Assembly (NCBI GenBank): GCA_024694785.1
Contig: JAILJL010000153.1
Coordinates: 1-11,675, forward strand
Length of the DNA: 11,675 nt
Origin: Lachnospiraceae bacterium
GTDB lineage: Bacteria > Bacillota > Clostridia > Lachnospirales > Lachnospiraceae
Direction of reading: 5' to 3'
A program made the position numbers and the translations under genes. Below the pieces are notes generated by a model. The model was not told the DNA's origin. It made no database searches and saw nothing but the letters and a program-made list of their open reading frames with translations. Positions 1-5,695 of the stretch are shown here, one piece after another. Each line of letters starts with the position of its first letter. Position 1 is the stretch's first letter.

Positions 1-1
1 C

Positions 2-1723
2 CGCTTTTCTGTCAGTAGGCGGATTAATATACTGCTGCAATACCATATTAAGGTGTTCTACACCGGTATTGCCTATCCTTGTCGGCGTAAGGATCTGTAT
101 ATCAAGGGGCGAGACATTTAAATGCTTCGGAAGATGCTTCATCCAAAGCTCCGTAACTACCGCAATAACGCTGTCCGAATCATATCTCTTAAGCATGAAG
201 AAGTCTTCGGTCTTAACATCCGTCAACACCTCTCGGCCTTCTATTATCGCATGCGCATTCTCCACTATGGCACTATTACCTTCCTGTCTGAATATATGCT
301 TAAGCTTAACCACTTTAATCGCTTCGCTCGCAATTATATCATGAAGGACCGCACCCGGACCTACTGAAGGAAGCTGCGCCGCATCTCCCACCATTATAAG
401 TCTGGTTCCCGGTATAACAGCTTTTAAAAGCGCATTAAATAGCTGTATATCTACCATCGACATCTCGTCGATTATTATAACGTCCACATCCAAAGGATCC
501 GAGTCATCACGTCTGAACTCAAGTCTGTCGCCCATAGACACGTTCATCTCAAGAAGTCTGTGTATGGTCGAGGCAACATATCCCGTAACCTCGCTCATTC
601 TCTTTGCCGCACGTCCGGTAGGGGCTGCAAGTACAAAGGTCAGATTATTCTCCTCGAAATATCTTATCATTGCATTAATTATCGTAGTCTTACCGGTACC
701 CGGACCACCCGTTACAACCAGAGGGCTTTCGCTCGCCGCCAAGATTATTGCCTCTTTTTGCAGTTCATCAAGTTCTATTCCGTTATCCTTTTCAAACTTA
801 TCAATAAACCTGTCAATAACCTTATCACGCTTAAAATTCACTTTAAGTCCGATTAAATCTCTGGCAGATGCAAGCTCCAGATAATAATAGAACGAAGAAT
901 AGACTCTTTTGTCTTCATCGCCGTCATCTTTAAGGACAAGCTTACGTTCCATTGCAAGATTATCAATCTGTGTCTCTATAGCTTCTCTCGGAACCATAAG
1001 AAGCTCAACGGATCGCATCGCAAGGTCCTTACGCGGAAGATAAGTATGCCCTTCCCTCGATGCATTGGAGAGAATGTAGTTAATTCCACTTCTTATACGG
1101 AAATCGGAGTCCACGCTTATACCCGCCTTGAAAGCAATCTCATCTGCCTTCTTAAATCCGACTCCCTCTATCTCATCCGCAATCCTGTACGGATTCTCTC
1201 GCATAATCTTATATAATCCGATGTTATACTTTGCATATATCTTAACCGCAAGGTTAATGCTTATACCATACTTTTGCAGGAACATCATGGCTTCCCTTAG
1301 GTCGCGCTTTTCTCTGACTTGTTCCGCTATCTCCGCAGCCTTCCTGTCCGATATGCCCTTAACTTCCGCAAGACGCTCCGGCTCCTCATCAAGTATCCGT
1401 AAGGTATCTTCGCCAAACTTCGTAACTATCCTTGATGCAAGTGCAATACCTATTCCCTTGATTGCACCGGATCCCAGATATCTCTCTATATCGATGTTAT
1501 CTCTCGGAACCCTCTCTTCCACATCAGTAAAGACAAACTGCTCACCATAACTCGCATGTACGACAAAATCACCCGAAAGCGCAAGCGTCATTCCGGGTTC
1601 TGCTATATTAAGAGTGCCGACAGCTGTAATCTTCTCGCCGTCGCTCTCAAAATCCATGACAGTGTATCCTGTCTCATCCGAGCGGAATCTTACGGAAATT
1701 ATGTATCCCTCTATGGTAATCAT
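2..1723 (-). CDS. recD2: RecD2-type SF1B DNA helicase, N-terminal part (runs off left edge)
   Basis: This is a 5'-3' ATP-dependent DNA helicase of the RecD2/YrrC family, which acts in DNA repair and replication-fork maintenance without RecBC partners. I translated 574 codons from ATG 1723, open to the window edge. The start MITIEGYIISVRF begins the N-terminal OB-like region. Helix-hairpin-helix-like stretches follow (GAIKGIGIALASRI, LAEVKGISDRKAAEIAEQV), then the helicase core: Walker A GGPGTGKTT from residue 339, Walker B IIIDEMSM with D419/E420, motif III GDAAQLPSVGPG at 446-457, and the arginine-bearing FRQ at 478-480. The family is usually about 720-800 residues, so the C-terminal 150-220 residues (domain 2B, motifs V/VI) are missing only because of the window edge. 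An AAGGGG site lies 11 nt before the ATG. The gene stands alone behind a strong terminator. The long N-terminal extension argues against RecBCD-type RecD. Confidence 0.95.
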   Translation of the reverse strand, partial: MITIEGYIISVRFRSDETGYTVMDFESDGEKITAVGTLNIAEPGMTLALSGDFVVHASYGEQFVFTDVEERVPRDNIDIERYLGSGAIKGIGIALASRIVTKFGEDTLRILDEEPERLAEVKGISDRKAAEIAEQVREKRDLREAMMFLQKYGISINLAVKIYAKYNIGLYKIMRENPYRIADEIEGVGFKKADEIAFKAGISVDSDFRIRSGINYILSNASREGHTYLPRKDLAMRSVELLMVPREAIETQIDNLAMERKLVLKDDGDEDKRVYSSFYYYLELASARDLIGLKVNFKRDKVIDRFIDKFEKDNGIELDELQKEAIILAASESPLVVTGGPGTGKTTIINAMIRYFEENNLTFVLAAPTGRAAKRMSEVTGYVASTIHRLLEMNVSMGDRLEFRRDDSDPLDVDVIIIDEMSMVDIQLFNALLKAVIPGTRLIMVGDAAQLPSVGPGAVLHDIIASEAIKVVKLKHIFRQEGNSAIVENAHAIIEGREVLTDVKTEDFFMLKRYDSDSVIAVVTELWMKHLPKHLNVSPLDIQILTPTRIGNTGVEHLNMVLQQYINPPTDRKA

Positions 1724-1754
1724 TGCCTATCCATCCCCTTAATAATCTACTAAC

Positions 1755-1783
1755 ATTGTATATAAGATTCTTCCGCGACGCAA
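1755..1783 (-). promoter_or_regulatory. Candidate sigma-A promoter for recD2
   Basis: On the minus strand TTGCGT (1783-1778) is followed by a 17-nt spacer and TACAAT (1760-1755), about 30 nt before the recD2 start codon. The -10 matches consensus at 5 of 6 positions, the -35 only at 3 of 6. Two other TATAAT-like hexamers further upstream lack a usable -35. The -35 lies inside an 11-mer that recurs at 5602-5612, so it may be fortuitous. Confidence 0.4.
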
Positions 1784-1947
1784 GGCGAAGAAATTATAAA
1801 ATAAATATAAACCTGCTGAATTATAGGATGATTCAAGTCATTTCTCTTTAGTCCGTATGTCCTTTTACATGATCTACGTACCAATATTCGTTTTCATTTA
1901 CTCAATCCGTAAATCTCAAATTATTAAAGATTGTAACATCCAACAAC

Positions 1948-1973
1948 AAAAAGCGCCACCCGCGTGGCGCTTT
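1948..1973 (-). terminator. Strong intrinsic terminator after the mbl-flagellar rod operon
   Basis: A perfect 10-bp stem (AAAGCGCCAC at 1950-1959 with GTGGCGCTTT at 1964-1973) encloses a 4-nt loop. Read on the minus strand the hairpin runs into TTTTTGTTGTTG. It starts 20 nt past the stop codon of the rod-binding protein gene, so it ends that operon and separates it from recD2. The A-run on the other side could make it partly bidirectional, but no plus-strand gene points at it. Confidence 0.92.
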
Positions 1974-1992
1974 AATAAATGACTTCACATCA

Positions 1993-2331
1993 TTATTCTT
2001 TAATGTCGTAATTTCTTTTCATCTGCTCGTAGAGCATCTTGGCAATTCCAAGTCCTTCGCCGTCAGCACTCTGCTCCGCATACTTCTGAATCAGCTGTCC
2101 CTTATAATAGTCGTGTAACTGCTGATTGGAAGAAGAAAGCATATCGCTCTTCGGAACCATCTTGTCCATGGCCTTAAATACCTGCTCGGTAAAATATGCC
2201 TCGAACTCCTTACATACATTCATAAGCTCGGAATCCGTTGACTTTGAAAGATCCGCTTTAAGCTTATTCTCAAATTTATCGCTGTTGGTATCTGTCGGAA
2301 TATTATTAAGATATGACGATATAGGATCCAT
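1993..2331 (-). CDS. Single-domain flagellar rod-binding protein (FlgJ N-terminal-domain type)
   Basis: A 112-residue protein that matches the rod-binding domain of FlgJ, which acts as a scaffold or cap for assembly of the flagellar rod. The recognisable core is CKEFEAYFTEQVFKAMDKMVP, followed by a C-terminal helix with GLGIAKMLYEQMKR. Proteobacterial FlgJ (about 310 residues) carries a C-terminal muramidase; here the protein ends after the rod-binding part, so wall hydrolysis must come from another protein. I chose ATG 2331 (MDPISS...) because AGGGGG (2345-2340) sits 8 nt upstream; the in-frame TTG at 2337 would be only 2 nt from that site. No signal peptide is visible. It is the last gene of the rod cluster, 20 nt after flgG, and a terminator follows. 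The domain assignment is from recognised motifs, not a search. Confidence 0.85.
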   Translation of the reverse strand: MDPISSYLNNIPTDTNSDKFENKLKADLSKSTDSELMNVCKEFEAYFTEQVFKAMDKMVPKSDMLSSSNQQLHDYYKGQLIQKYAEQSADGEGLGIAKMLYEQMKRNYDIKE

Positions 2332-2351
2332 ATTCAAATCCCCCTAACTAT

Positions 2352-3170
2352 TTATCTTCTAAGGCCGTTAGCCTGTCCGAGCATCTCGTCTGCCGCCTGA
2401 ATAGCCTTACTATTCATCTCGTATGCACGCTGTGCAACGATTAAGTTAACCATTTCATCGGCAATCTGAACATTGGATGCTTCGATATAGCCATTCTTGA
2501 TATCGGTTCTTGTAAGCTGCGGATTCTCAAGCTCATTCATGGCTTCACCGGAAGCCGGAGTCTCACGATATCTTGTTCCCGCAACCTTCTCAAGGCCTGC
2601 CGGGTTATTAAACTGCCATACGCCTATCTGCTGATCAAGGGCTACATACTCGCCCGCTGCATTAACATAACCTATCTCACCGGTATTCATTGTCCACAAT
2701 ACCTGATTCGTACTTACATCTTCAGGGAGCACAATCGGTTCACCGTTACTGTCAAGTACAGGAAGACCATCACTTGTCGATAAGGTAACTCCATCAGTAC
2801 CTATTGCCCAATGGAAATCACCATTTCTCGTATAATACATCTCGCCGTCATCTCCCATGACAGCAAAGAATCCCTTGCCCTGTAAAGCAAACGCCGTAGC
2901 AGAATCTACCGCTGTAAAAGAGCCCTGTGTAAAATCGGTTGAAATTGCAGCAAGTCTGGTACCAAGTCCTACCTGTGCAGGAACCGGTTTACGCGCACCG
3001 TTGGCAGTTGTGGTTCTCGCCTGCATGGTCTGGTAAAGCAATGACTTAAACTCTGCTCTGTCCGCCTTAAAACCTGTTGTATTAACGTTGGAAATATTAT
3101 TTGCTATTGTATCTACGTTTGTCTGCTGCGAAATCATTCCTGATGCAGCCGACCAAAGTGCTCTCATCAT
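2352..3170 (-). CDS. flgG: Flagellar distal rod protein FlgG (FlhP type)
   Basis: A 272-residue rod protein, exported by the flagellar type III apparatus and polymerised into the distal rod beneath the hook. The N-terminus MMRALWSAASGM and VDTIANNISNVNTTGFKA form the conserved basal-body rod motif (residues about 5-35). A central FlgE/F/G-like segment contains ALQGKGFFAV and YYTRNGDF, and the C-terminus has the matching heptad-rich helix (IADEMVNLIVAQRAYEMNSKAI). Length fits FlgG (about 260-275). AAGGAG lies 10 nt before the first of two tandem ATGs; either could be used. There is no Sec signal peptide, as expected for this export route. The gene order mbl-FlgF-FlgG matches mbl-flhO-flhP of Bacillus subtilis, so flhP is an equally valid name. 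It has its own candidate SigD promoter and a terminator-like hairpin in front of it. Confidence 0.93.
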   Translation of the reverse strand: MMRALWSAASGMISQQTNVDTIANNISNVNTTGFKADRAEFKSLLYQTMQARTTTANGARKPVPAQVGLGTRLAAISTDFTQGSFTAVDSATAFALQGKGFFAVMGDDGEMYYTRNGDFHWAIGTDGVTLSTSDGLPVLDSNGEPIVLPEDVSTNQVLWTMNTGEIGYVNAAGEYVALDQQIGVWQFNNPAGLEKVAGTRYRETPASGEAMNELENPQLTRTDIKNGYIEASNVQIADEMVNLIVAQRAYEMNSKAIQAADEMLGQANGLRR

Positions 3171-3215
3171 ATGTCAATCACTCCTTAAATCAAGGTAAAA
3201 TACGATATATTCTTT

Positions 3216-3242
3216 ATATCGGCTATCCACTTAAAAAACTTA
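3216..3242 (-). promoter_or_regulatory. Candidate SigD (sigma-28) flagellar promoter for flgG
   Basis: On the minus strand TAAG (3242-3239) is followed by exactly 15 nt and GCCGATAT (3223-3216). The SigD consensus is TAAA-N15-GCCGATAT, so all 8 bases of the -10 and 3 of 4 of the -35 match. Read in the enteric form it is TAAGTTTT-N11-GCCGATAT against TAAAGTTT-N11-GCCGATAA. The predicted start is about 40 nt before the flgG ATG. The -35 side overlaps the U-rich tail of the hairpin at 3243-3268. Confidence 0.8.
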
Positions 3243-3268
3243 AGGGAGAATTAAAAATAATTCTCCCT
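3243..3268 (-). terminator. Terminator-like hairpin between flgF and flgG
   Basis: A perfect 11-bp stem (AGGGAGAATTA at 3243-3253 with TAATTCTCCCT at 3258-3268) closes a 4-nt loop, starting 7 nt after the flgF stop codon. On the minus strand it is followed by TAAGTTTTTT, so the U-run begins about 4 nt after the stem rather than directly. That suggests partial termination or 3'-end protection rather than a full stop. Its tail is shared with the SigD -35. Confidence 0.65.
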
Positions 3269-3275
3269 GATTATA

Positions 3276-4076
3276 TTAGCTTAATCTGCCAAGATTAACC
3301 GCTTTCTCCAAAGTAGTATCAATCGTCTGAATTACCTTCTGATTGGATTCATAGGCTCTTGTTACGTTAATCATCTGAACCATTTCGCTTACTACATTAA
3401 CATTGGACATCTCAAGCACGCCCTGATAGCATTCCGCATCGGATGCTATGATTCTGCCGCCGTCATGAAGCTGATACAGATTCTCTCCGTAATGTTCTAT
3501 ATAATTGTAATCCTCAGCGTCCACAATTCCGATTGCACCTACAAGTTCATCATTCTGATATACTCTTCCGTCAGAATCAACAAGAATCGGCAGTGCCGGG
3601 TCAACACGGATATAACTTGCTTCACCGGTTGCACCATTTAATGCTCCTGCTTCGTTAAGTACATAGTCACCGTCTTTGGTAACCAGGTATCCTTCCGTAT
3701 TAAGGACAAAAGAACCGTCTCTTGTATATTTAATCGATGTCTCTCCTGCTTTGTTGGTAAAAGCTATAGCAAAGAAGCCCTTGCCTCCCAAAGCAAAATC
3801 GCACATATTTCCGGTCTCTCTAAATGAACCTTGATCAAAATCGGTATAGTTCTCACCGATCTTGGCTCCGAGGCTCATGGAACCGATTCTGCTCGCCAAT
3901 CGATATGAAGATACATCCTTAATTCTGAAGGTGTACATGGAATCGAATGACTGTGTCGTTGCGCCTTCCTTCTTAAAACCGGTTGTTGCTGAATTAGCCA
4001 GGTTGTTGGTAAGAACATCAAGGCGATTCATCTGATTAATCATACCGGTATAAGCAGTATACAAACCTTTTACCAT
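3276..4076 (-). CDS. flgF: Flagellar proximal rod protein FlgF (FlhO type)
   Basis: A 266-residue flagellar rod protein, placed proximal to FlgG in the rod and exported by the flagellar type III route. The N-terminal rod motif is MVKGLYTAYTGM plus LDVLTNNLANSATTGFKKE (about residues 18-36). ALGGKGFFAI and YTRDGSF mark the central hook/rod fold, and the C-terminal helix VVSEMVQMINVTRAYESNQK pairs with the N-terminal helix in such proteins. AAAGGAG is 9 nt before ATG 4076. The gene starts 44 nt after the mbl stop codon, with no promoter that I can see between them, so it is probably co-transcribed from the mbl promoter. It is the positional equivalent of B. subtilis flhO. A small hairpin at 4082-4107 may partly mask its ribosome binding site. 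Confidence 0.9.
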   Translation of the reverse strand: MVKGLYTAYTGMINQMNRLDVLTNNLANSATTGFKKEGATTQSFDSMYTFRIKDVSSYRLASRIGSMSLGAKIGENYTDFDQGSFRETGNMCDFALGGKGFFAIAFTNKAGETSIKYTRDGSFVLNTEGYLVTKDGDYVLNEAGALNGATGEASYIRVDPALPILVDSDGRVYQNDELVGAIGIVDAEDYNYIEHYGENLYQLHDGGRIIASDAECYQGVLEMSNVNVVSEMVQMINVTRAYESNQKVIQTIDTTLEKAVNLGRLS

Positions 4077-4081
4077 ATTAT

Positions 4082-4107
4082 GTCGCTCCTTTCTTAACTT
4101 AAGCGAC
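4082..4107 (-). promoter_or_regulatory. Possible SD-masking hairpin before flgF
   Basis: In the 44-nt mbl-flgF spacer the minus-strand RNA contains GTCGCT (4107-4102) and AGCGAC (4087-4082), a 6-bp stem extendable by one G-U pair, with a 14-nt loop. The ribosome binding site AAAGGAG (4092-4086) lies at the edge of the loop and stem. It might lower flgF translation relative to mbl. It is short and may be chance. Confidence 0.35.
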
Positions 4108-4120
4108 CTTCCCTAGTCTA

Positions 4121-5113
4121 TTAATCAACCACTTTTCCCGTCATGGTCTCAACATACTTACCTGTACCGATTGCAACACATACCATTGCATCTTCTGCAA
4201 CCATTGTATTAATACCGGTCTTGGACTGAATAAGCTCATCAAGTCCTCTAAGCATTGCTCCGCCACCCGTTAATACGATGCCGCGATCCGCAATATCTGC
4301 TGCAAGCTCAGGCGGTGTCTTCTCAAGTACGGAATGAACAGCTTCAACTATCTGTAACGTTGTCTCTCTTAATGCTTCTTCTATCTCGGATGAAGATACC
4401 GGAACGCTCTTCGGAAGTCCGGTTACAAGGTTACGTCCTCTTACATCCATTGTCATATCCTCTGCCAACGGGAAGCAGGTTCCGACCTTAATCTTCATAT
4501 CTTCGGCTGTTCTCTCACCGATAAGTAAATTATGCTTTTTTCTCATATATCTGATGATTGCTTCGTCAAAATCATCTACGGCAATCTTAACAGATGTACT
4601 TACTACCGTACCGCCAAGTGATATAACAGCTATATCGGTTGTTCCTCCTCCGATATCAACTATCATATTGCCACAAGGCTTACCTATATCAATTCCGGCA
4701 CCGATGGCTGCTGCAATCGGTTCCTCAATAATAAATACTTCCTTAGCACCGCAGTTAATTGCCGCATCTTCTACAGCCTTCTTCTCAACTTCGGTTCCGC
4801 CGCTCGGTACGCAAACCGCAATATTGAGCTTACGATATAATCTCTTGCCGATTGCTTTCTGTATAAAATATCTGAGCATCTTCTCAGTAACCGTATAATC
4901 GGAGATAACTCCCTGTCTTAACGGACGAATTGCCGTTATATTGCCCGGTGTTCTACCGAGCATAAGTCTTGCGTCCTCACCGATTGCCTTAATCTTCTGT
5001 GTATCACGATCAAAAGCAACTACGGAAGGCTCTTTTAAAACAACACCTTTGCCTCTAATATAGACTAATACGCTGGCGGTACCAAGATCGATACCAATAT
5101 CTGTCGATGCCAT
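4121..5113 (-). CDS. mbl: Actin-like cell-shape protein Mbl (MreB family)
   Basis: A 330-residue bacterial actin that forms membrane-associated filaments guiding cell-wall synthesis along the cell cylinder. The nucleotide-binding motifs are all present: phosphate-1 DIGIDLGTASVLVY (5-18), EEPIAAAIGAG with E130/E131 (130-140), phosphate-2 DIGGGTTD (153-160) and the adenosine motif GIVLTGGGAMLRGLD (278-292). Length is typical of MreB/Mbl (about 330-345). I prefer Mbl over MreB because two rod genes of the FlhO/FlhP type follow directly, as in B. subtilis, and the mreCD genes that normally follow mreB are absent. The final name would need a tree. AAGGGAG lies 6 nt before ATG 5113. Its promoter (5237-5265) predicts a leader of about 115 nt. 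Confidence 0.92.
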   Translation of the reverse strand: MASTDIGIDLGTASVLVYIRGKGVVLKEPSVVAFDRDTQKIKAIGEDARLMLGRTPGNITAIRPLRQGVISDYTVTEKMLRYFIQKAIGKRLYRKLNIAVCVPSGGTEVEKKAVEDAAINCGAKEVFIIEEPIAAAIGAGIDIGKPCGNMIVDIGGGTTDIAVISLGGTVVSTSVKIAVDDFDEAIIRYMRKKHNLLIGERTAEDMKIKVGTCFPLAEDMTMDVRGRNLVTGLPKSVPVSSSEIEEALRETTLQIVEAVHSVLEKTPPELAADIADRGIVLTGGGAMLRGLDELIQSKTGINTMVAEDAMVCVAIGTGKYVETMTGKVVD

Positions 5114-5236
5114 AAAACTCTCCCTTCAATCTATGTAAAATCTTAATAATCGCTTAAAAAAAACGGAGCTTCTCAATACTTATGTCCCGGGTAAAACTGC
5201 ATACTTCTTCACAACTCACACAATTTTACTACCTAC

Positions 5237-5265
5237 ATTATATACAATGCAAGGCTGTTTTTAAA
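5237..5265 (-). promoter_or_regulatory. Sigma-A promoter of mbl
   Basis: TTTAAA (5265-5260), a 17-nt spacer and a perfect TATAAT (5242-5237) on the minus strand. A-tract-rich sequence lies just upstream of the -35 (about 5266-5295) and could act as an UP element. The start would be near 5230, about 115 nt before the mbl ATG. No other good promoter precedes mbl, so this one probably also drives flgF. Confidence 0.75.
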
Positions 5266-5299
5266 GAATTTTTTCGAATTTTCATAAGAAATTTAGGTT

Positions 5300-5317
5300 T
5301 CATCACGTATTCATCAC
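5300..5317 (-). repeat. GTGATGA direct repeat, 11-bp period, upstream of the mbl promoter
   Basis: GTGATGA occurs twice on the minus strand (5317-5311 and 5306-5300), start to start exactly 11 bp, one helical turn, about 35-50 bp upstream of the mbl -35. OmpR-family response regulators such as WalR and PhoP bind tandem half-sites with this spacing (TGTGAT-N5-CGTGAT here against the WalR form TGTWAH-N5-TGTWAH). The match to WalR is partial, so the binding partner is inference. Confidence 0.4.
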
Positions 5318-5327
5318 ATGCTGACTA

Positions 5328-5455
5328 TATAATGCTTGTTGTACTAGCTGATAGGCTAATATATTTTTCATAACTCATGCCCTTCGCTTCTGTGAAGTGA
5401 AGGGCACTCCCCGTTAATAAGGGTGTTGCGTGCGCAACGCCCTTTATTTTATTGT
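5328..5455 (+). ncRNA. Candidate plus-strand small RNA with two terminal hairpins
   Basis: A TATAAT at 5328-5333, with only a poor -35, is followed by two hairpins. The first pairs GCCCTTCGCTTC (5379-5390) with GAAGTGAAGGGC (5394-5405); the second pairs AAGGGTGTTG (5419-5428) with CAACGCCCTT (5435-5444) and runs into TATTTTATTG. In both stems the one imperfect pair is G-U when read as plus-strand RNA but A-C in minus-strand RNA, and the T-rich tail is also on the plus side. This favours a plus-strand terminator or small RNA although all nearby genes are minus. The promoter is weak and expression is unknown. Alternatively these are palindromic repeats. Confidence 0.35.
5419..5454 (+). terminator. 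Intrinsic terminator oriented to the plus strand
   Basis: A 10-bp stem (5419-5428 with 5435-5444, one G-U pair) closes a 6-nt loop and is followed by TATTTTATT. On the minus strand the same stem has an A-C mismatch and a poorer tail (ATTAACGG). No plus-strand gene is visible upstream to need it. Confidence 0.55.
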
Positions 5456-5468
5456 GTTCTATGTGTAT

Positions 5469-5501
5469 AAAAAAAGCCCGACATATATACGTTCCTGAGC
5501 T
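5469..5501 (-). terminator. Probable terminator of the uvrB-uvrA operon
   Basis: On the minus strand AGCTC (5501-5497) can pair with GGGCT (5479-5475), with an inner ACGT/ATGT mini-stem, directly followed by seven Ts (5475-5469). The stem is modest, but the U-run is good and it is the best minus-strand candidate after uvrA. It lies about 200 nt past the uvrA stop, leaving a long untranslated tail. Confidence 0.5.
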
Positions 5502-5558
5502 GCTATTGACTGCACTAAGCTCATACATCGAGCGGTAATTCAAGCGTTCGTCGCTCAC

Positions 5559-5598
5559 AACTCGCTCGCCTCGCTTTATATTGCGAGCTTAGCGAGTT
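5559..5598. repeat. GCGAG-rich palindrome downstream of uvrA
   Basis: AACTCGCT (5559-5566) pairs perfectly with AGCGAGTT (5591-5598), and after a 3x3 internal loop CTCGC (5570-5574) pairs with GCGAG (5583-5587) around an 8-nt AT-rich loop. Flanking sequence repeats the same short words (GCTCGC, GCGACG, CAGCG). No T-run follows directly on either strand, so it is not a standard terminator; it looks like a dispersed intergenic repeat or a 3' RNA stabiliser. Confidence 0.5.
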
Positions 5599-5695
5599 TT
5601 GCGCGACGCAAGCTTGGTATCCTTACGAAGCATGAATTTAGCAGCGGAGTCACAGCGAATGATTGATTATATATTGAGCTTCATAAACAATGTAA

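Larger units (their letters stand above)
5114..5695. other. 582-bp intergenic region between uvrA and mbl
   Basis: I see no convincing gene here. From the uvrA side it holds a GCGAG-rich palindromic stretch (about 5540-5660, including a hairpin at 5559-5598 and the 11-mer CGCGACGCAAG shared with 1774-1784), a probable uvrA terminator (5469-5501), two adjacent hairpins (5379-5444) that fold better as plus-strand RNA, a GTGATGA direct repeat with 11-bp period (5300-5317), and the mbl promoter with its leader (5114-5265). A GTG-started minus-strand frame at 5325-5558 spans several of these elements and shows no protein-like pattern. Confidence 0.75.

Noticed and set aside
1128..1550. Long plus-strand open frames opposite recD2, uvrA and uvrB
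   Set aside because: They are antisense shadows of strongly conserved minus-strand genes and lack ribosome binding sites and recognisable domains.
1801..1840. Two extra TATAAT-like hexamers upstream of recD2
   Set aside because: Neither has a -35-like hexamer at 16-18 nt; TACAAT at 1755-1760 fits better.
2332..2337. TTG start for the rod-binding protein
   Set aside because: Only 2 nt separate it from the AGGGGG site; ATG 2331 has an 8-nt spacing.
5130..5200. T8 run in the mbl leader as a leader terminator or riboswitch
   Set aside because: I could find only 3-4 bp stems before the T-run, and no conserved riboswitch core; it is more likely just AT-rich leader.
5325..5558. Minus-strand frame of 77 codons in the uvrA-mbl spacer
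   Set aside because: It begins at GTG with no ribosome binding site, runs through the probable uvrA terminator and both hairpins, and its translation has no protein-like pattern.
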